A DNA stretch of 36,980 nucleotides from positions 1 to 36,980 of IMG/VR virus record IMGVR_UViG_3300045242_000144; one strand, written 5' to 3'. A program made the translations under genes and the position numbers. The notes beneath the pieces were generated by a model. The model did no database searches. It was not told where the DNA came from and worked only from the letters and a program-made list of their open reading frames with translations. Shown here piece by piece: positions 5,217 through 13,403 of this stretch. Position 1 is the first letter of the stretch. Each line of letters starts with the position of its first letter. Source of the stretch: a virus.

Positions 5217-7169
5217 ATGAAACCACAAAAAGCAATTGTCCGGTCTCAGGCTCTCGCCGAAATGATCGCGCTGGACCAGATCGAGCCCGTTTCAATCGGC
5301 CAGCCAAGAACCGTTTTCAACGAGGCCAAGCTCCAGGAGCTCGCCGACTCGATCAAACAACGCGGCGTGATCGAGCCGATAATCTTGAGGCCTCGGGTCT
5401 CCGCTTTCGGCGTGATGCAAAACACGAAGGGCAAACCGCAGGTAGTCTTGCTATCGAACGAAGCCGATAACCTCGTCACCTGGACCGGTCCGGTCTGCAA
5501 GACTCCCGCCGAGGCCGAGAAGATCGTCGCCGACAAGAACGCCGCGCTTTCTCCCTACGAGCTGGTGGCCGGCGAGCGGCGCTGGCGAGCTGCGAAGATT
5601 GCCGACCTGAAAGAAATTCCCTCGATGGTCCGCAGTCTCGACAACAAAGCGGTGCTCGAAATGCAGTTGATCGAGAACCTCCAGCGCGAGGACCTGTCGC
5701 CGCTCGAGGAAGCGCGTCACTTCAAGCGGCTGATTGCCGAGCACAATCACACGGCCGAGAGCCTGGCGGCGAAACTGGGCAAGTCGCGTTCGCACGTCTA
5801 TGGAATGCTCAAGCTGTGCGAGCTGCCTCCTATCGCGGCCGAAGCGCTGTCGAAGGGCGTTATCTCCAAGTCCCACGCCGAGCTGATAGCCGGGGTTCCC
5901 AATGAAAAAATGCGGGACCTGTTCGCGAGGGATATTCTCGACGAACTTGAGGAAGACGAGACGCTCGAGGATTTTGAGAAAAACGAATGGGCAGAAGTAA
6001 TGTCGCTGCGGTCGGCGAAACGGCATCGCGAATCGACTTTTATGGTGCAGCTCAAGGGTGCTTCGTTCTCGAAGACGGACGCTACATTGGTCCCGGCGGC
6101 CGGGGCGTGCACAGTTTGTCCGAAGATGACGGGCAACGATCGAGACCTGTTCCCGGACGGCCGCGCCGATATGTGCACCGATCCCGAGTGCTTCAGTGCA
6201 AAGAAGACTGCCAATGCGGAGCGCATTGCTTCCTTGGCCCAGGGGCAAGGCCTTAAGGTACTCGGTGCGAAGGAAAGCGCCGCGCTGTTTCCCTACGGCG
6301 AAAGGCTGAAGCACGGGAGCGCCTATGTGGATCTGGCAGAGAACTGTGTCGACGACAAAAAACACCGCTCGTTCAAACAGCTTCTCGGGGATAAGGTCAA
6401 ACCGGTGATTGCCTTCGATCGCGAGGGAAAGCCGCACAGGATAGTCAGGAAGGAGGATGCGGCGCCGGTCCTGAAAGAGAAGGGAATCGTCGATCGCAAC
6501 GTCAGTCCAAACCGCGCCCACGATACTTATGCGGAGCAGGAAAAACGCCGACGATTGAATGAGCGAATCAGGCTGCTGGCAATCGAGAAGGCACTCAAGC
6601 TTTTGGCAAAAAAGAAATGGGAAAAGGTCGATCTCGTATTTCTCGTACCGGCGCTTGCCGGAGCCCCAAGGGACCTCCGCCAGCTCTTCGAAGTCCGCGG
6701 TGTCAAACACGTCTATGATGCGGATATCACCAGGCTGTCGGCGGGCATCAAGACCGACGAAGAGGCCATAACGCTGGCGATGCAGGTTATTGTAGGCTCC
6801 GGGCTGGGTCAATGGGCGCGTGGTTATTCGCACTCGCTCTCGGCCAAGAAGAACTCCGAGAAGGTGCTCAAGCTCGCAAAGATCACTCTTCCCTCACTTG
6901 TCCTCCAGGCGAAGCGCGAGCTGGCGAAGCCTAAAAAGGTTCCCGTCTCAAAGAAGAAAACCGAGTCTCCGAAGGTTGATCTCCATCAAGCCGATTGTGT
7001 AAGGTTTCTGACGGCGATTCCGGTAGGCGACCCGAACTTCAAAAAGCACCTCGAACACGCATCCATCGAGGCGTTGAAAGTCGCGGTTCGCGTGAAGACT
7101 GTCACAAAGACGAACAAGGCCCGTCTCGAGAGTCGCCTCCGAGCGCTCCAAAAGGAGTCCACGAAGTGA
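5217..7169 (+). CDS. Long ParB/Spo0J-like protein
   Basis: The 650-aa protein starts at ATG 5217 behind AAGGGGGAG. Residues 18-140 form a ParB N domain, with GERRWR (119-124) and ENLQRE (153-158). An insertion of about 45 residues separates the VIEPIILRP strand from YELVAGERRW. A helix-turn-helix follows at about 178-200 (ESLAAKLGKSRSHVYGML). A later cysteine cluster (CTVCPKMTGN, MCTDPECF) is typical of long ParB-like proteins of phages and plasmids. The C-terminal 300 residues are Lys-rich with no recognised fold. ParB N domains bind and hydrolyse CTP, or act as nucleases in some relatives; the function here (partition, transcription or DNA processing) is open. No parA is seen. Its stop overlaps the next start (GTGA). 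Confidence 0.8.
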   Translation: MKPQKAIVRSQALAEMIALDQIEPVSIGQPRTVFNEAKLQELADSIKQRGVIEPIILRPRVSAFGVMQNTKGKPQVVLLSNEADNLVTWTGPVCKTPAEAEKIVADKNAALSPYELVAGERRWRAAKIADLKEIPSMVRSLDNKAVLEMQLIENLQREDLSPLEEARHFKRLIAEHNHTAESLAAKLGKSRSHVYGMLKLCELPPIAAEALSKGVISKSHAELIAGVPNEKMRDLFARDILDELEEDETLEDFEKNEWAEVMSLRSAKRHRESTFMVQLKGASFSKTDATLVPAAGACTVCPKMTGNDRDLFPDGRADMCTDPECFSAKKTANAERIASLAQGQGLKVLGAKESAALFPYGERLKHGSAYVDLAENCVDDKKHRSFKQLLGDKVKPVIAFDREGKPHRIVRKEDAAPVLKEKGIVDRNVSPNRAHDTYAEQEKRRRLNERIRLLAIEKALKLLAKKKWEKVDLVFLVPALAGAPRDLRQLFEVRGVKHVYDADITRLSAGIKTDEEAITLAMQVIVGSGLGQWARGYSHSLSAKKNSEKVLKLAKITLPSLVLQAKRELAKPKKVPVSKKKTESPKVDLHQADCVRFLTAIPVGDPNFKKHLEHASIEALKVAVRVKTVTKTNKARLESRLRALQKESTK

Positions 7170-7336
7170 TCACGATCTATGGTGGCATCTTGTTGTTGGC
7201 GGGTTCCGCTATTGCTTATGCTGGCTTCTCTGCCCTCTATTACGGACGGCACAGACTCTCCCCGCACGTCGGTTTTGGCTATATCGTGATTTCTTGTTTG
7301 ACCGTCTGGCATGGATTCCACCTTATTCTAAAATAA
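7166..7336 (+). CDS. Small membrane protein
   Basis: GTG 7166 overlaps the ParB-like stop and follows AAAAGGAG by a good distance. The 56-aa product has two hydrophobic stretches: ITIYGGILLLAGSAIAYAGF and VGFGYIVISCLTVWHGF. It is probably an inner-membrane protein with two helices. Its TAA stop lies directly before the terminal repeat of cassette C, so the original C terminus may have been different. No family is recognised. Confidence 0.6.
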   Translation: MITIYGGILLLAGSAIAYAGFSALYYGRHRLSPHVGFGYIVISCLTVWHGFHLILK

Positions 7337-8226
7337 GGGAATTATATATTTAACTGCCCCGGTACAAATTTATCGCATGAAAAGCAAAGTGGCAACTGGC
7401 GGTCATCGGGTTTTCGCCCAGAGCATCTGGGCGGACGTTCGCCCCATCCCCAATCATGTCCCGCATCGCGCACTTCGCATTCAAGTGCCTTTATGTGTTC
7501 GTACGCCGGGCGAGTCTGCGGCCAGAGCTTTAGTTCTTCTAGCTCGCCGGGCTTGGCGAATGCTCCGCATAGGCATTCGCCGCTCTTGTGGATTAGATCA
7601 ACGACTATGTTTCGCTTCATTCCGGTGTGAACGATGAGGTCAGTTGTATCGAGCTTCGACCAATCATGAATCGGATTAATCCAGATAAAGCGGCCCTGAA
7701 CCTCAATCGGCTTCACGTTGCCCATTCGCCGCGTGGATTCCTGCGACCGACACCCCGCGACAAGCATAATTCGCTGTTTAGATTTGCCCCGCGCCGAGGC
7801 TCCGAACATTCGAGCGAGACGGGCCAGAGCTCGCTCTTTCAGATTTATGTACATATAGACGTGGCCCGCCGGTCCGGGAAACCCATTCTGCAAAACAAGT
7901 TCCCGGTAGACTTTTGGATCAAGTTCGCCTTTGGAGTTGATGTTCTCAGCGGCTTTAAGCTCCAAAAGATCAACGTTCTGTTCAACGCAGGTGTTGTAGA
8001 CGTGTTCGCGGGTAGCTTCTACCCCGATGCCGGTATGAATATGCACGCCTCTTGTCATCAAGCCTGTTTCTTTAGTCACGAACAGCGCAGATTGACTGTC
8101 GTGTCCGCCAGAAAACAGCCCGAAGACGGCAATAGGCTGGAACTCCTGCACGGCGGCAATGATGCGGTCTCTAGCCGTCTCGATTCTTTCTTTAACGTTT
8201 ATTGGAGTCATCTTTGATCTTCACTA
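7337..8226 (-). mobile_element. Cassette C: probable third member, one end missing
   Basis: GGGAATTATATATTTAACTG at 7337-7356 matches the cassette A end over its first 12 bases and nearly all of the core. As in A and B, the cargo stop (TAA, - strand) lies inside this end. No inverted partner and no copy of the adjacent TAAAATAA was found between 8211 and 8480, so the 5' end has been lost or changed. The right boundary given here is only the last base before an unrelated-looking short segment. Confidence 0.55.
7342..8211 (-). CDS. PAPS reductase/DndC-like PP-loop protein, cassette C cargo
   Basis: The 289-aa protein has the PP-loop SGGHDS (34-39) of the adenine nucleotide alpha-hydrolase family that includes phosphoadenosine phosphosulfate reductase and DndC. 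Further family-like traits are the HTGIGVEATREHV segment and the Cys-containing AGCRSQES and SGECLCGAF. The C terminus holds more cysteines (RCSGRK, LCFSCDKF) that could bind metal. Phage members of this family are common; they may act in sulfur metabolism or DNA modification, which the sequence does not decide. It is transcribed against its neighbours. Its last residues (GQLNI) are encoded by the cassette end. Confidence 0.75.
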   Translation of the reverse strand: MTPINVKERIETARDRIIAAVQEFQPIAVFGLFSGGHDSQSALFVTKETGLMTRGVHIHTGIGVEATREHVYNTCVEQNVDLLELKAAENINSKGELDPKVYRELVLQNGFPGPAGHVYMYINLKERALARLARMFGASARGKSKQRIMLVAGCRSQESTRRMGNVKPIEVQGRFIWINPIHDWSKLDTTDLIVHTGMKRNIVVDLIHKSGECLCGAFAKPGELEELKLWPQTRPAYEHIKALECEVRDAGHDWGWGERPPRCSGRKPDDRQLPLCFSCDKFVPGQLNI

Positions 8227-8325
8227 TGGCAAACATTCTGAGCAAAGACAAGACGGGTCGGCGACTTTATCTAGAAAACTTAAACTTTTCTTTCGATGGC
8301 CGCTAAATCCCTGAATTAGCGGCCA
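8227..8325 (+). other. Possible insertion-sequence remnant with 10-bp inverted repeat
   Basis: ATG 8227 opens a 26-codon frame starting MANILSKDK, similar to the N terminus of some transposase proteins (IS1 InsA or IS21 IstA types), then loses similarity. Just after it lies the inverted repeat TGGCCGCTAA (8297-8306) / TTAGCGGCCA (8316-8325) with a 9-nt loop and no T run. It may be a deleted insertion sequence whose arrival removed the end of cassette C. This is a weak inference. Confidence 0.25.
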
Positions 8326-8388
8326 CTTACGCCGCTCTATGCGTAGCGCTCGACAAGCCCCCGACACAACCCCTTGTATATTTTTTTG

Positions 8389-8419
8389 TTGACAGCACTA
8401 TCCGGTTTCGTGGTATAAG
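8389..8419 (+). promoter_or_regulatory. Probable sigma70-type promoter of the head genes
   Basis: TTGACA (8389-8394) is followed by TATAAG (8414-8419) with a 19-bp spacer, or by GGTATA with a 17-bp spacer. An AT-rich stretch (TTGTATATTTTTTTG) precedes it. It lies about 65 bp before the portal gene, after a - strand gene and a remnant, where a new promoter is needed. The spacing of the best -10 is longer than ideal. Confidence 0.5.
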
Positions 8420-8440
8420 CTGAGTTGCATCTCGTAATTT

Positions 8441-8460
8441 GGCTCCCGAACCGGGGAGCC
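8441..8460 (+). promoter_or_regulatory. Hairpin in the portal leader
   Basis: GGCTCCC and GGGAGCC form a 7-bp stem around CGAACC in the untranslated leader, 22 nt before the portal ATG. No U run follows, so it is not a terminator. The ATG has no clear Shine-Dalgarno site, so this stem may influence translation or RNA stability. Confidence 0.35.
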
Positions 8461-8482
8461 GGGCCGTCCGTAAAACCGAAAA

Positions 8483-9925
8483 ATGAACGACTCCCACGAC
8501 GGATACCTCTACAACGGCGAGCAAGGGCTGATCGGCCGCGGCGTTTCGCGTGCCTTCGAAGCCGCCGCCCGGACCGGCTTCGGTCAAAGGGTCCTGGTCC
8601 GAGCTGCTCAGACCGCCTCCAAGATCCCGTTCTTTGCCAGCCGCGTTTCAAGCTGGCTTGCGAGGCTGGGGTTTGCGGCCTACGGCGGAATTCCGGGGAT
8701 GGATTCCGACTACAGCCGCTGGGCGATATCGCTTGGCGATGTTCGGATGAGCTCGATTTTTCAGGCCGGGTTGCGCTGGGGTTCGCTCGGTCTGCAGTCG
8801 GCGCGACTGATGCTGGTCAAGCTCGATCTGCAGAATCAGCAAACCGAAGTCGCTCAAAGCGATGCGCTCGATCTGCTGGCTCGGCCGAATCCCTATTGCA
8901 CCTGGACGCAGTTTATGGCCGCGTTCACTTTCAATTGGCTCGCGAAAAGCGCGGTTTATATTCGCAAAGTCCGCGACGAAGCCAGTGACGATCGCCGGGT
9001 TATCGAGCTGTGGCCGGAGCCCTACTGGAAAGCGCGGCCGGTGGTGAAGCAGGGGCCGGGCGGCGTCTGGGATTCCTATATCAGCTACTACGAAGTCGAG
9101 CGCAACGGCAAGTGGTATCGGGTCGACGTTCAGGATATGATCGTTTTCCGCGACGGCTTTGATCCCGAGACCCGCGAGGGCAACAACTGGCTTGCGGCGC
9201 TGGCGCCCGAGCTGTTCACCGATCGCGCGGTCGGCAAGCACTGCGCCAAGATGGTCGACAACGGTTTCCTGCCCGCGGTGGTCCTGGGTCTGGGCGACAA
9301 GAAGAATCCCGTCTCGCCCCAGCAGGTCGCGGCGCTGCAGAACCTGTTCGATAGCAAATCTCGCAAGGGCGATTCAAACGTGTGGGTCACCAGCGGCAAC
9401 GTTTCGAAAGCGGTCTTGAACTCGGATTACTCGATCGACGCGCTGGTGAAGCTCCGACAGACGCCCGAGCAGCGTTTCGCCGCCGGGATGGGCGTCTCGG
9501 TTATATCGCTGCTGTTTGGGGCGGGCGTGGAAGTCAGCACTTATTCAAACGTCGAGCAGTATATGCGCCGCGATTACCGGAGCTGGGTCGTTCCGATCCA
9601 TACGATCATCGCCGAGACTCTTACCCTCGAGTTGCTTCCCGAGTTTCAACAGGTGAAGCAGGCGAACGGCAAGCGATTCCAGTTCGCGTTTGATTACAGC
9701 CAGGTGCCGGAAATGCAGCGCGACAAGCAGACGGACTCCGAATGGGTTGCGGCGCTATGGAACGACGATCTTCTGACTCAGGCCGAGGCGCGGGAGCAGA
9801 TGGGTTATCCGGGAGGCGAGCAGAAGTACAAGTCCGAGATTGTAGGTTCGAAAGCGGCGGAGCCTTCGCCGATAGGAATGCCGGGAGTGCCGGTGCCCGC
9901 GACCGAGCCGGAGACCATTCAATGA
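8483..9925 (+). CDS. Portal protein, HK97 family
   Basis: The 480-aa protein fits the HK97/SPP1-type phage portal family in length and pattern: LDLLARPNPYCTWTQFMAA, the segment DMIVFRDGFDPETREGNN, WVTSGNVSKAVLNSDYSIDA, and the C-terminal helix region with LTQAEAREQMGYP. Twelve copies form the ring at the capsid vertex through which DNA enters and leaves. The first 60 residues are not clearly part of the conserved domain. The last 25 are Pro/Glu-rich. No strong ribosome site precedes ATG 8483. Its stop overlaps the next gene start (ATGA). Confidence 0.9.
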   Translation: MNDSHDGYLYNGEQGLIGRGVSRAFEAAARTGFGQRVLVRAAQTASKIPFFASRVSSWLARLGFAAYGGIPGMDSDYSRWAISLGDVRMSSIFQAGLRWGSLGLQSARLMLVKLDLQNQQTEVAQSDALDLLARPNPYCTWTQFMAAFTFNWLAKSAVYIRKVRDEASDDRRVIELWPEPYWKARPVVKQGPGGVWDSYISYYEVERNGKWYRVDVQDMIVFRDGFDPETREGNNWLAALAPELFTDRAVGKHCAKMVDNGFLPAVVLGLGDKKNPVSPQQVAALQNLFDSKSRKGDSNVWVTSGNVSKAVLNSDYSIDALVKLRQTPEQRFAAGMGVSVISLLFGAGVEVSTYSNVEQYMRRDYRSWVVPIHTIIAETLTLELLPEFQQVKQANGKRFQFAFDYSQVPEMQRDKQTDSEWVAALWNDDLLTQAEAREQMGYPGGEQKYKSEIVGSKAAEPSPIGMPGVPVPATEPETIQ

Positions 9926-10224
9926 CCGAAAGCGGTCAGGGGTTGATCGAGACGGTGAGACGAATGCGTTCAAGCAATGGAAATTACAGAGCCGGGGAAA
10001 CCCCGGAGATCGTGTTACATAATATCTATTACACGATTCTTCCGGTGAGTTATATTCCTCGCTCTCTTCCCCGGGTCAATGAGCTGGCCGCGCAGACCGA
10101 AGGCCACGCCGTCGATTGTCATTGCGACGATTGCAATTTTTTCTTCGAGATGGTCGACGAGCTTATCGGCTCGGGATTCTTCGAGCCGAATGTACTCCCC
10201 GCACAAATGGAGAATGGCAAATGA
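9922..10224 (+). CDS. Small protein with Cys-rich motif, between portal and protease
   Basis: ATG 9922 overlaps the portal stop and GGAG lies 8 nt before it. The 100-aa product has DCHCDDCNFFFEMVDELIG in its C-terminal half; the three cysteines with a nearby histidine (GHAVDCHC) may bind a metal. The middle (EIVLHNIYYTILPVSYIPRS) is hydrophobic. The gene is coupled at both ends by ATGA overlaps, so it is probably made with the portal and protease. No family is recognised. Confidence 0.6.
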   Translation: MTESGQGLIETVRRMRSSNGNYRAGETPEIVLHNIYYTILPVSYIPRSLPRVNELAAQTEGHAVDCHCDDCNFFFEMVDELIGSGFFEPNVLPAQMENGK

Positions 10225-11426
10225 GATATTTTTTTGGTGGACAGGTCAGAGAAGTGAACACGGCGGACAGCGTCGCCACCGTCGAAGGCCTAAGCGTTCC
10301 CTTCACTCAGCCGGAGCCCGATGGGGCGCCGCTTCAGGGTGTCGATTTATACCTGACCTACTTCAACCGGGAGACCAATTATTACATCAGCGATCTATTC
10401 AACCAGTCGCGAGCCTTCTATCGCCATATGGCCGACGCCGTGATCAGCGATCGCCTGCTAGGCGCCGCAAAGCTGACCGTCCGCGAAGCCAACGGGACGG
10501 ACCCCGCGGGATTGTGGGGCGAAGCTCAGATCCAGATCAAAGACGAGTACGACGCGATGATGATGGATCTCGTCAAGAAAGGCGCGCTCGGAATCTCAAC
10601 TGGCGCCTCGGAGACGATGTATGAAGTTCGCCCGATGAAGATCGGCCAACGCGAGCTGGGCTACGTCAGCAAGTGGGGAGTCATTGACTGGACGTTGACG
10701 CCGCAGCCGGCGAGCTTTGGCACCGAAGCAAGCGGCCGCGAGCTGAGGCGGCCGTTGACCCAACGCGAGTATATGGACGTGCTCCAGGGTAAGAGCAAAA
10801 CGCGCGTGCGTCCGACTCTCCGGAGAAGGCGCGACGTGCTGGGCGCTCCCGACGTTCCCGCCGAAGATCCGCTCGATTTCGAAGCCGAGATCGCCGAGCT
10901 CACGCCTTCGCGATGGGAGATCGAAGACACGCTTTCCAAGATGGCCGCCAATATCGCCGGGCTGGCGAAGATGGCTGTGGCGCTCGGGCAGCCGTTCGAC
11001 CTGGCCGCCGCGATCGAGAAGGTGATGGCCGGCTATCACAGGGTGATGGGCGCGCATATCTTCCAGCAGATCGAAGAGTGGCTGGAAGGCGACGACGATG
11101 ATTATTACTACGACGGGCAATTTTACTTGAGGTCATTGGCGATCGAGGACACCAATCTCGACGCGCATTCGAAGGCCGCGGTGAACGCGGTCGGTTCAGC
11201 CTTGAATCGGTTTCGCGGTCGACGCGAGCGCCGAAGCGGAAATCGCGGGCTATCCAACAGCGATGCCGGAAGACTCACCGAGCTGCGCGCTGCCTTGCAG
11301 CGCCAGTACGAGGACGCGGGAAAGATTCTGGGCGCGGGCGCGGCGGACGCGCCGGCAGCTTCGGAGTATGTCACCGCCGAAGAGTCGGCCGCGCTGCGCA
11401 GGGATAGTCGAAGACGGGTTTTCTAA
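10221..11426 (+). CDS. Head maturation (prohead) protease
   Basis: The 401-aa protein starts at ATG 10221, overlapping the previous stop. Its N-terminal 180 residues match the herpes/HK97-type assembly protease pattern: YRHMAD (H69), GLWGEAQI (97-104), a Tyr-containing helix, and GALGISTGAS (S126 the likely nucleophile), followed by WGVIDWTLTPQPA. The enzyme cleaves the capsid precursor during head maturation. The C-terminal half is charged and helical with an acidic cluster (EGDDDDYYYDG). It may act as a scaffold fused to the protease, as seen in related phages. The capsid gene follows directly. Confidence 0.85.
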   Translation: MRYFFGGQVREVNTADSVATVEGLSVPFTQPEPDGAPLQGVDLYLTYFNRETNYYISDLFNQSRAFYRHMADAVISDRLLGAAKLTVREANGTDPAGLWGEAQIQIKDEYDAMMMDLVKKGALGISTGASETMYEVRPMKIGQRELGYVSKWGVIDWTLTPQPASFGTEASGRELRRPLTQREYMDVLQGKSKTRVRPTLRRRRDVLGAPDVPAEDPLDFEAEIAELTPSRWEIEDTLSKMAANIAGLAKMAVALGQPFDLAAAIEKVMAGYHRVMGAHIFQQIEEWLEGDDDDYYYDGQFYLRSLAIEDTNLDAHSKAAVNAVGSALNRFRGRRERRSGNRGLSNSDAGRLTELRAALQRQYEDAGKILGAGAADAPAASEYVTAEESAALRRDSRRRVF

Positions 11427-11446
11427 AAGACTTTTCCGGGAGGTGA

Positions 11447-12934
11447 ATGATCGTGAAACCATTACTTGGCTACCTGTTCGATATCGGCGGATCGCGAAAC
11501 TTCCGTCTGCTTTTCCTAACCACCGTGCTTGTGCTTATGGCCGCGCTGTTTCTGCTTGACGGCAAGGCTCACCGGTCTGTCGGTCCGCTGCTTGGCGTGG
11601 CCGCGATAGGCGGTTCGATCGAGGATCGCAAGAAGAGAGTGCTCGAGCTGAAAGGGATGATCCGCTCGAACGAAGACAAGATCCAGGAGATTTTCCGTAA
11701 CACCGAGCGAGAGTTCAACGAGAAGAAACGGCCGGCGCTTGTCGAGACCGTCGAAGAAACCAAACGCGCGGCCGAGCTTCGCCGCGAGCAGGACGGCTGG
11801 ATCGAAGAGCACGACAACCTCGAGCTTATGATGCGCGAGCGTTCGGAACGTTCCGGCGGCGTACCCGGTCACAATCCGGCCGGCGAAGCGGCTGGACGCG
11901 GTTCGTTCCTTTCCGATCCGCTTATGCGCGAGTGGCTCAAGTCGCCGAAGATCTCGGACGATCAGCCCTGGAGCTCGCCGGTAGTGAATCTCGAGAGATC
12001 GTTGCTTCCAACTCGCCGCGATCTGGTCTCGGTCGGTTCGCTGCCTGTTGCCTCCGGGGACCTCGCGAGCGCCGGCGCGTTGATTCAGCCGCGGTTCGAA
12101 CCGGGCGTCGACATTCTCTTCGGGCGGCCGCTCAACGTGCTCGATCTCATTTCGCGAGGTCAAACGGGCTCGCCGCTGGTCCGCTTCTATCGTGGAACTT
12201 TCAGTTCCGGGGCCGGTATGACCGGGGAAGCGAGCGGTGTTGCCGACGGCAGCGGCGCGGCCGGGCAATCTTCGATCAGTCTTGAGCCGGTCGATGCGCG
12301 GGTCAAGAACTGCACGAGCTGGATTCCGCTCACAAACGATTCGCTGGAAGACGTGCCTTTCCTGCAAGGCGAGCTGGAAGGGGATCTTGATCTTGCAATC
12401 CTGATGAAGGCGGAGGACCAGATCATTGGCGGCGACGGCGTCGGCAATAACTTCCTCGGCATTCTCAATCACACCGGCGGCGAAACGATCGATCAGATCA
12501 GTCTTCAGGCTTTCGATACGGACATCCTTTCCACCGCGCGAAAGGCCATAACGAAGGTCCAGGTGAACGGCTTGACTTCGCCCACGGCTTATGTGGTGTC
12601 GCCTACTATCTCCGAAGCGATCGACCTGGAGAAAAACAACCAGGGCAACTTCTATTCGGCGGCCGTCGGAGCTCCCTGGAATGGCGGTCCGAAAACGCTC
12701 TGGGGTTATCCGATCGTCACCAGCCTGAGCCCGGCCGTCGCGACATACGGCATTGTCGCCGACTGGCGCCGAGCGAAGCTGTGGGACCGGATGGGCCAGT
12801 CTTCGAGCGTCTACTTCGCGAATCAGCACGCCGATTTCGCGATCCGATTTATGACGGCGATGATCGGCGTCTATCGCGGGGCCTTCGGCGTGAAGCGCCC
12901 GCCGGCGTTCTGTCGAATCGCGTGGAGCAGCTAG
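11447..12934 (+). CDS. Major capsid protein precursor, HK97 fold
   Basis: The 495-aa protein starts at ATG 11447 behind GGGAGGTG. Residues 58-140 form a charged helical delta (scaffold) domain (EDRKKRVLELKGMIRSNEDK...), and the following part has the HK97 capsid pattern: LVSVGSLPVASGDLASAGAL, VDARVKNCTSWIPLTNDSLED, AEDQIIGGDGVGNNFLGI, TLWGYPIVTS and the C-terminal QHADFAIRFMTAMIGVYRGA. An odd feature is a hydrophobic segment at 19-37 (FRLLFLTTVLVLMAALFLLD), long enough to cross a membrane, before the delta domain. This part is probably removed by the protease, but it could tether early assembly to the membrane. Confidence 0.9.
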   Translation: MIVKPLLGYLFDIGGSRNFRLLFLTTVLVLMAALFLLDGKAHRSVGPLLGVAAIGGSIEDRKKRVLELKGMIRSNEDKIQEIFRNTEREFNEKKRPALVETVEETKRAAELRREQDGWIEEHDNLELMMRERSERSGGVPGHNPAGEAAGRGSFLSDPLMREWLKSPKISDDQPWSSPVVNLERSLLPTRRDLVSVGSLPVASGDLASAGALIQPRFEPGVDILFGRPLNVLDLISRGQTGSPLVRFYRGTFSSGAGMTGEASGVADGSGAAGQSSISLEPVDARVKNCTSWIPLTNDSLEDVPFLQGELEGDLDLAILMKAEDQIIGGDGVGNNFLGILNHTGGETIDQISLQAFDTDILSTARKAITKVQVNGLTSPTAYVVSPTISEAIDLEKNNQGNFYSAAVGAPWNGGPKTLWGYPIVTSLSPAVATYGIVADWRRAKLWDRMGQSSSVYFANQHADFAIRFMTAMIGVYRGAFGVKRPPAFCRIAWSS

Positions 12935-12945
12935 CTTTCGCAGTT

Positions 12946-12965
12946 GCCTCTCCGTGAGGTTTTTT
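12946..12965 (+). terminator. Weak intrinsic terminator after the capsid gene
   Basis: CCTC-TCCGT-GAGG followed by six T residues lies 12 nt after the capsid stop. The stem is only 4 bp (5 with a G-T pair), so partial termination is the likely effect, which would set capsid transcripts above those downstream. Confidence 0.4.
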
Positions 12966-13034
12966 GGGAAGGCGGGCGGTTGAAGTGATAGTGAGAACGC
13001 CGACCCCCATTTTTTGAAAAAAGGAGAAACCGAG

Positions 13035-13403
13035 ATGGGTGCTAACGATCAATCTCTTGCGGGGCGTCAGGTCAATTCGGTGACGCCTCATATCGAGGAC
13101 TTCGCTCTGGCGGCGGCGGACAACGGGACGCGGCACACGAACACCGGGGCGGCCGGCGCGGTGAAGTGCAGTCTGCCCGCGGCCGTGCCGGGGTTGCACT
13201 TCGGCTTTTCCGTCGGCGCGGCTCAGCAGCTCCAGCTCGATCCGAACGGGACCGAAACGATTTCTCAGCCGTCGAACGGAGTGCCCGGAGCCGCCGGCAA
13301 ATACCTGTGGGCGGACGCGGTCGGCGAGACGGTCTACCTCGAGTGCTTCGTTGCCGGCAACTGGTGCGCGATCGGAACGGGCGCCTGGACGGCCGAAGCG
13401 TAG
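13035..13403 (+). CDS. Probable capsid decoration or beta-rich structural protein
   Basis: ATG 13035 follows AAGGAG with good spacing. The 122-aa product is beta-rich with the pattern NTGAAGAVKCSLPAAVPGLH, LQLDPNGTETISQPSNGVPG, GKYLWADAVGETVYLECFVA, GNWCAIGTGAWTA. Similar small domains occur in phage structural proteins placed after the capsid gene. Position and composition suggest a head decoration protein. This is inferred, not from a specific motif. Confidence 0.55.
   Translation: MGANDQSLAGRQVNSVTPHIEDFALAAADNGTRHTNTGAAGAVKCSLPAAVPGLHFGFSVGAAQQLQLDPNGTETISQPSNGVPGAAGKYLWADAVGETVYLECFVAGNWCAIGTGAWTAEA

Noticed and set aside
5451-6833. Long - strand open frame opposite the ParB-like gene
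   Set aside because: The + strand has ParB motifs and a ribosome site; the - strand translation shows no recognisable domain.
7627-8217. + strand frame opposite the PAPS-reductase-like gene
   Set aside because: The - strand has the SGGHDS motif and family-like length; the + frame has no recognisable features.
8297-8325. Intrinsic terminator
   Set aside because: The 10-bp inverted repeat has no T run on either strand, so termination is not supported.
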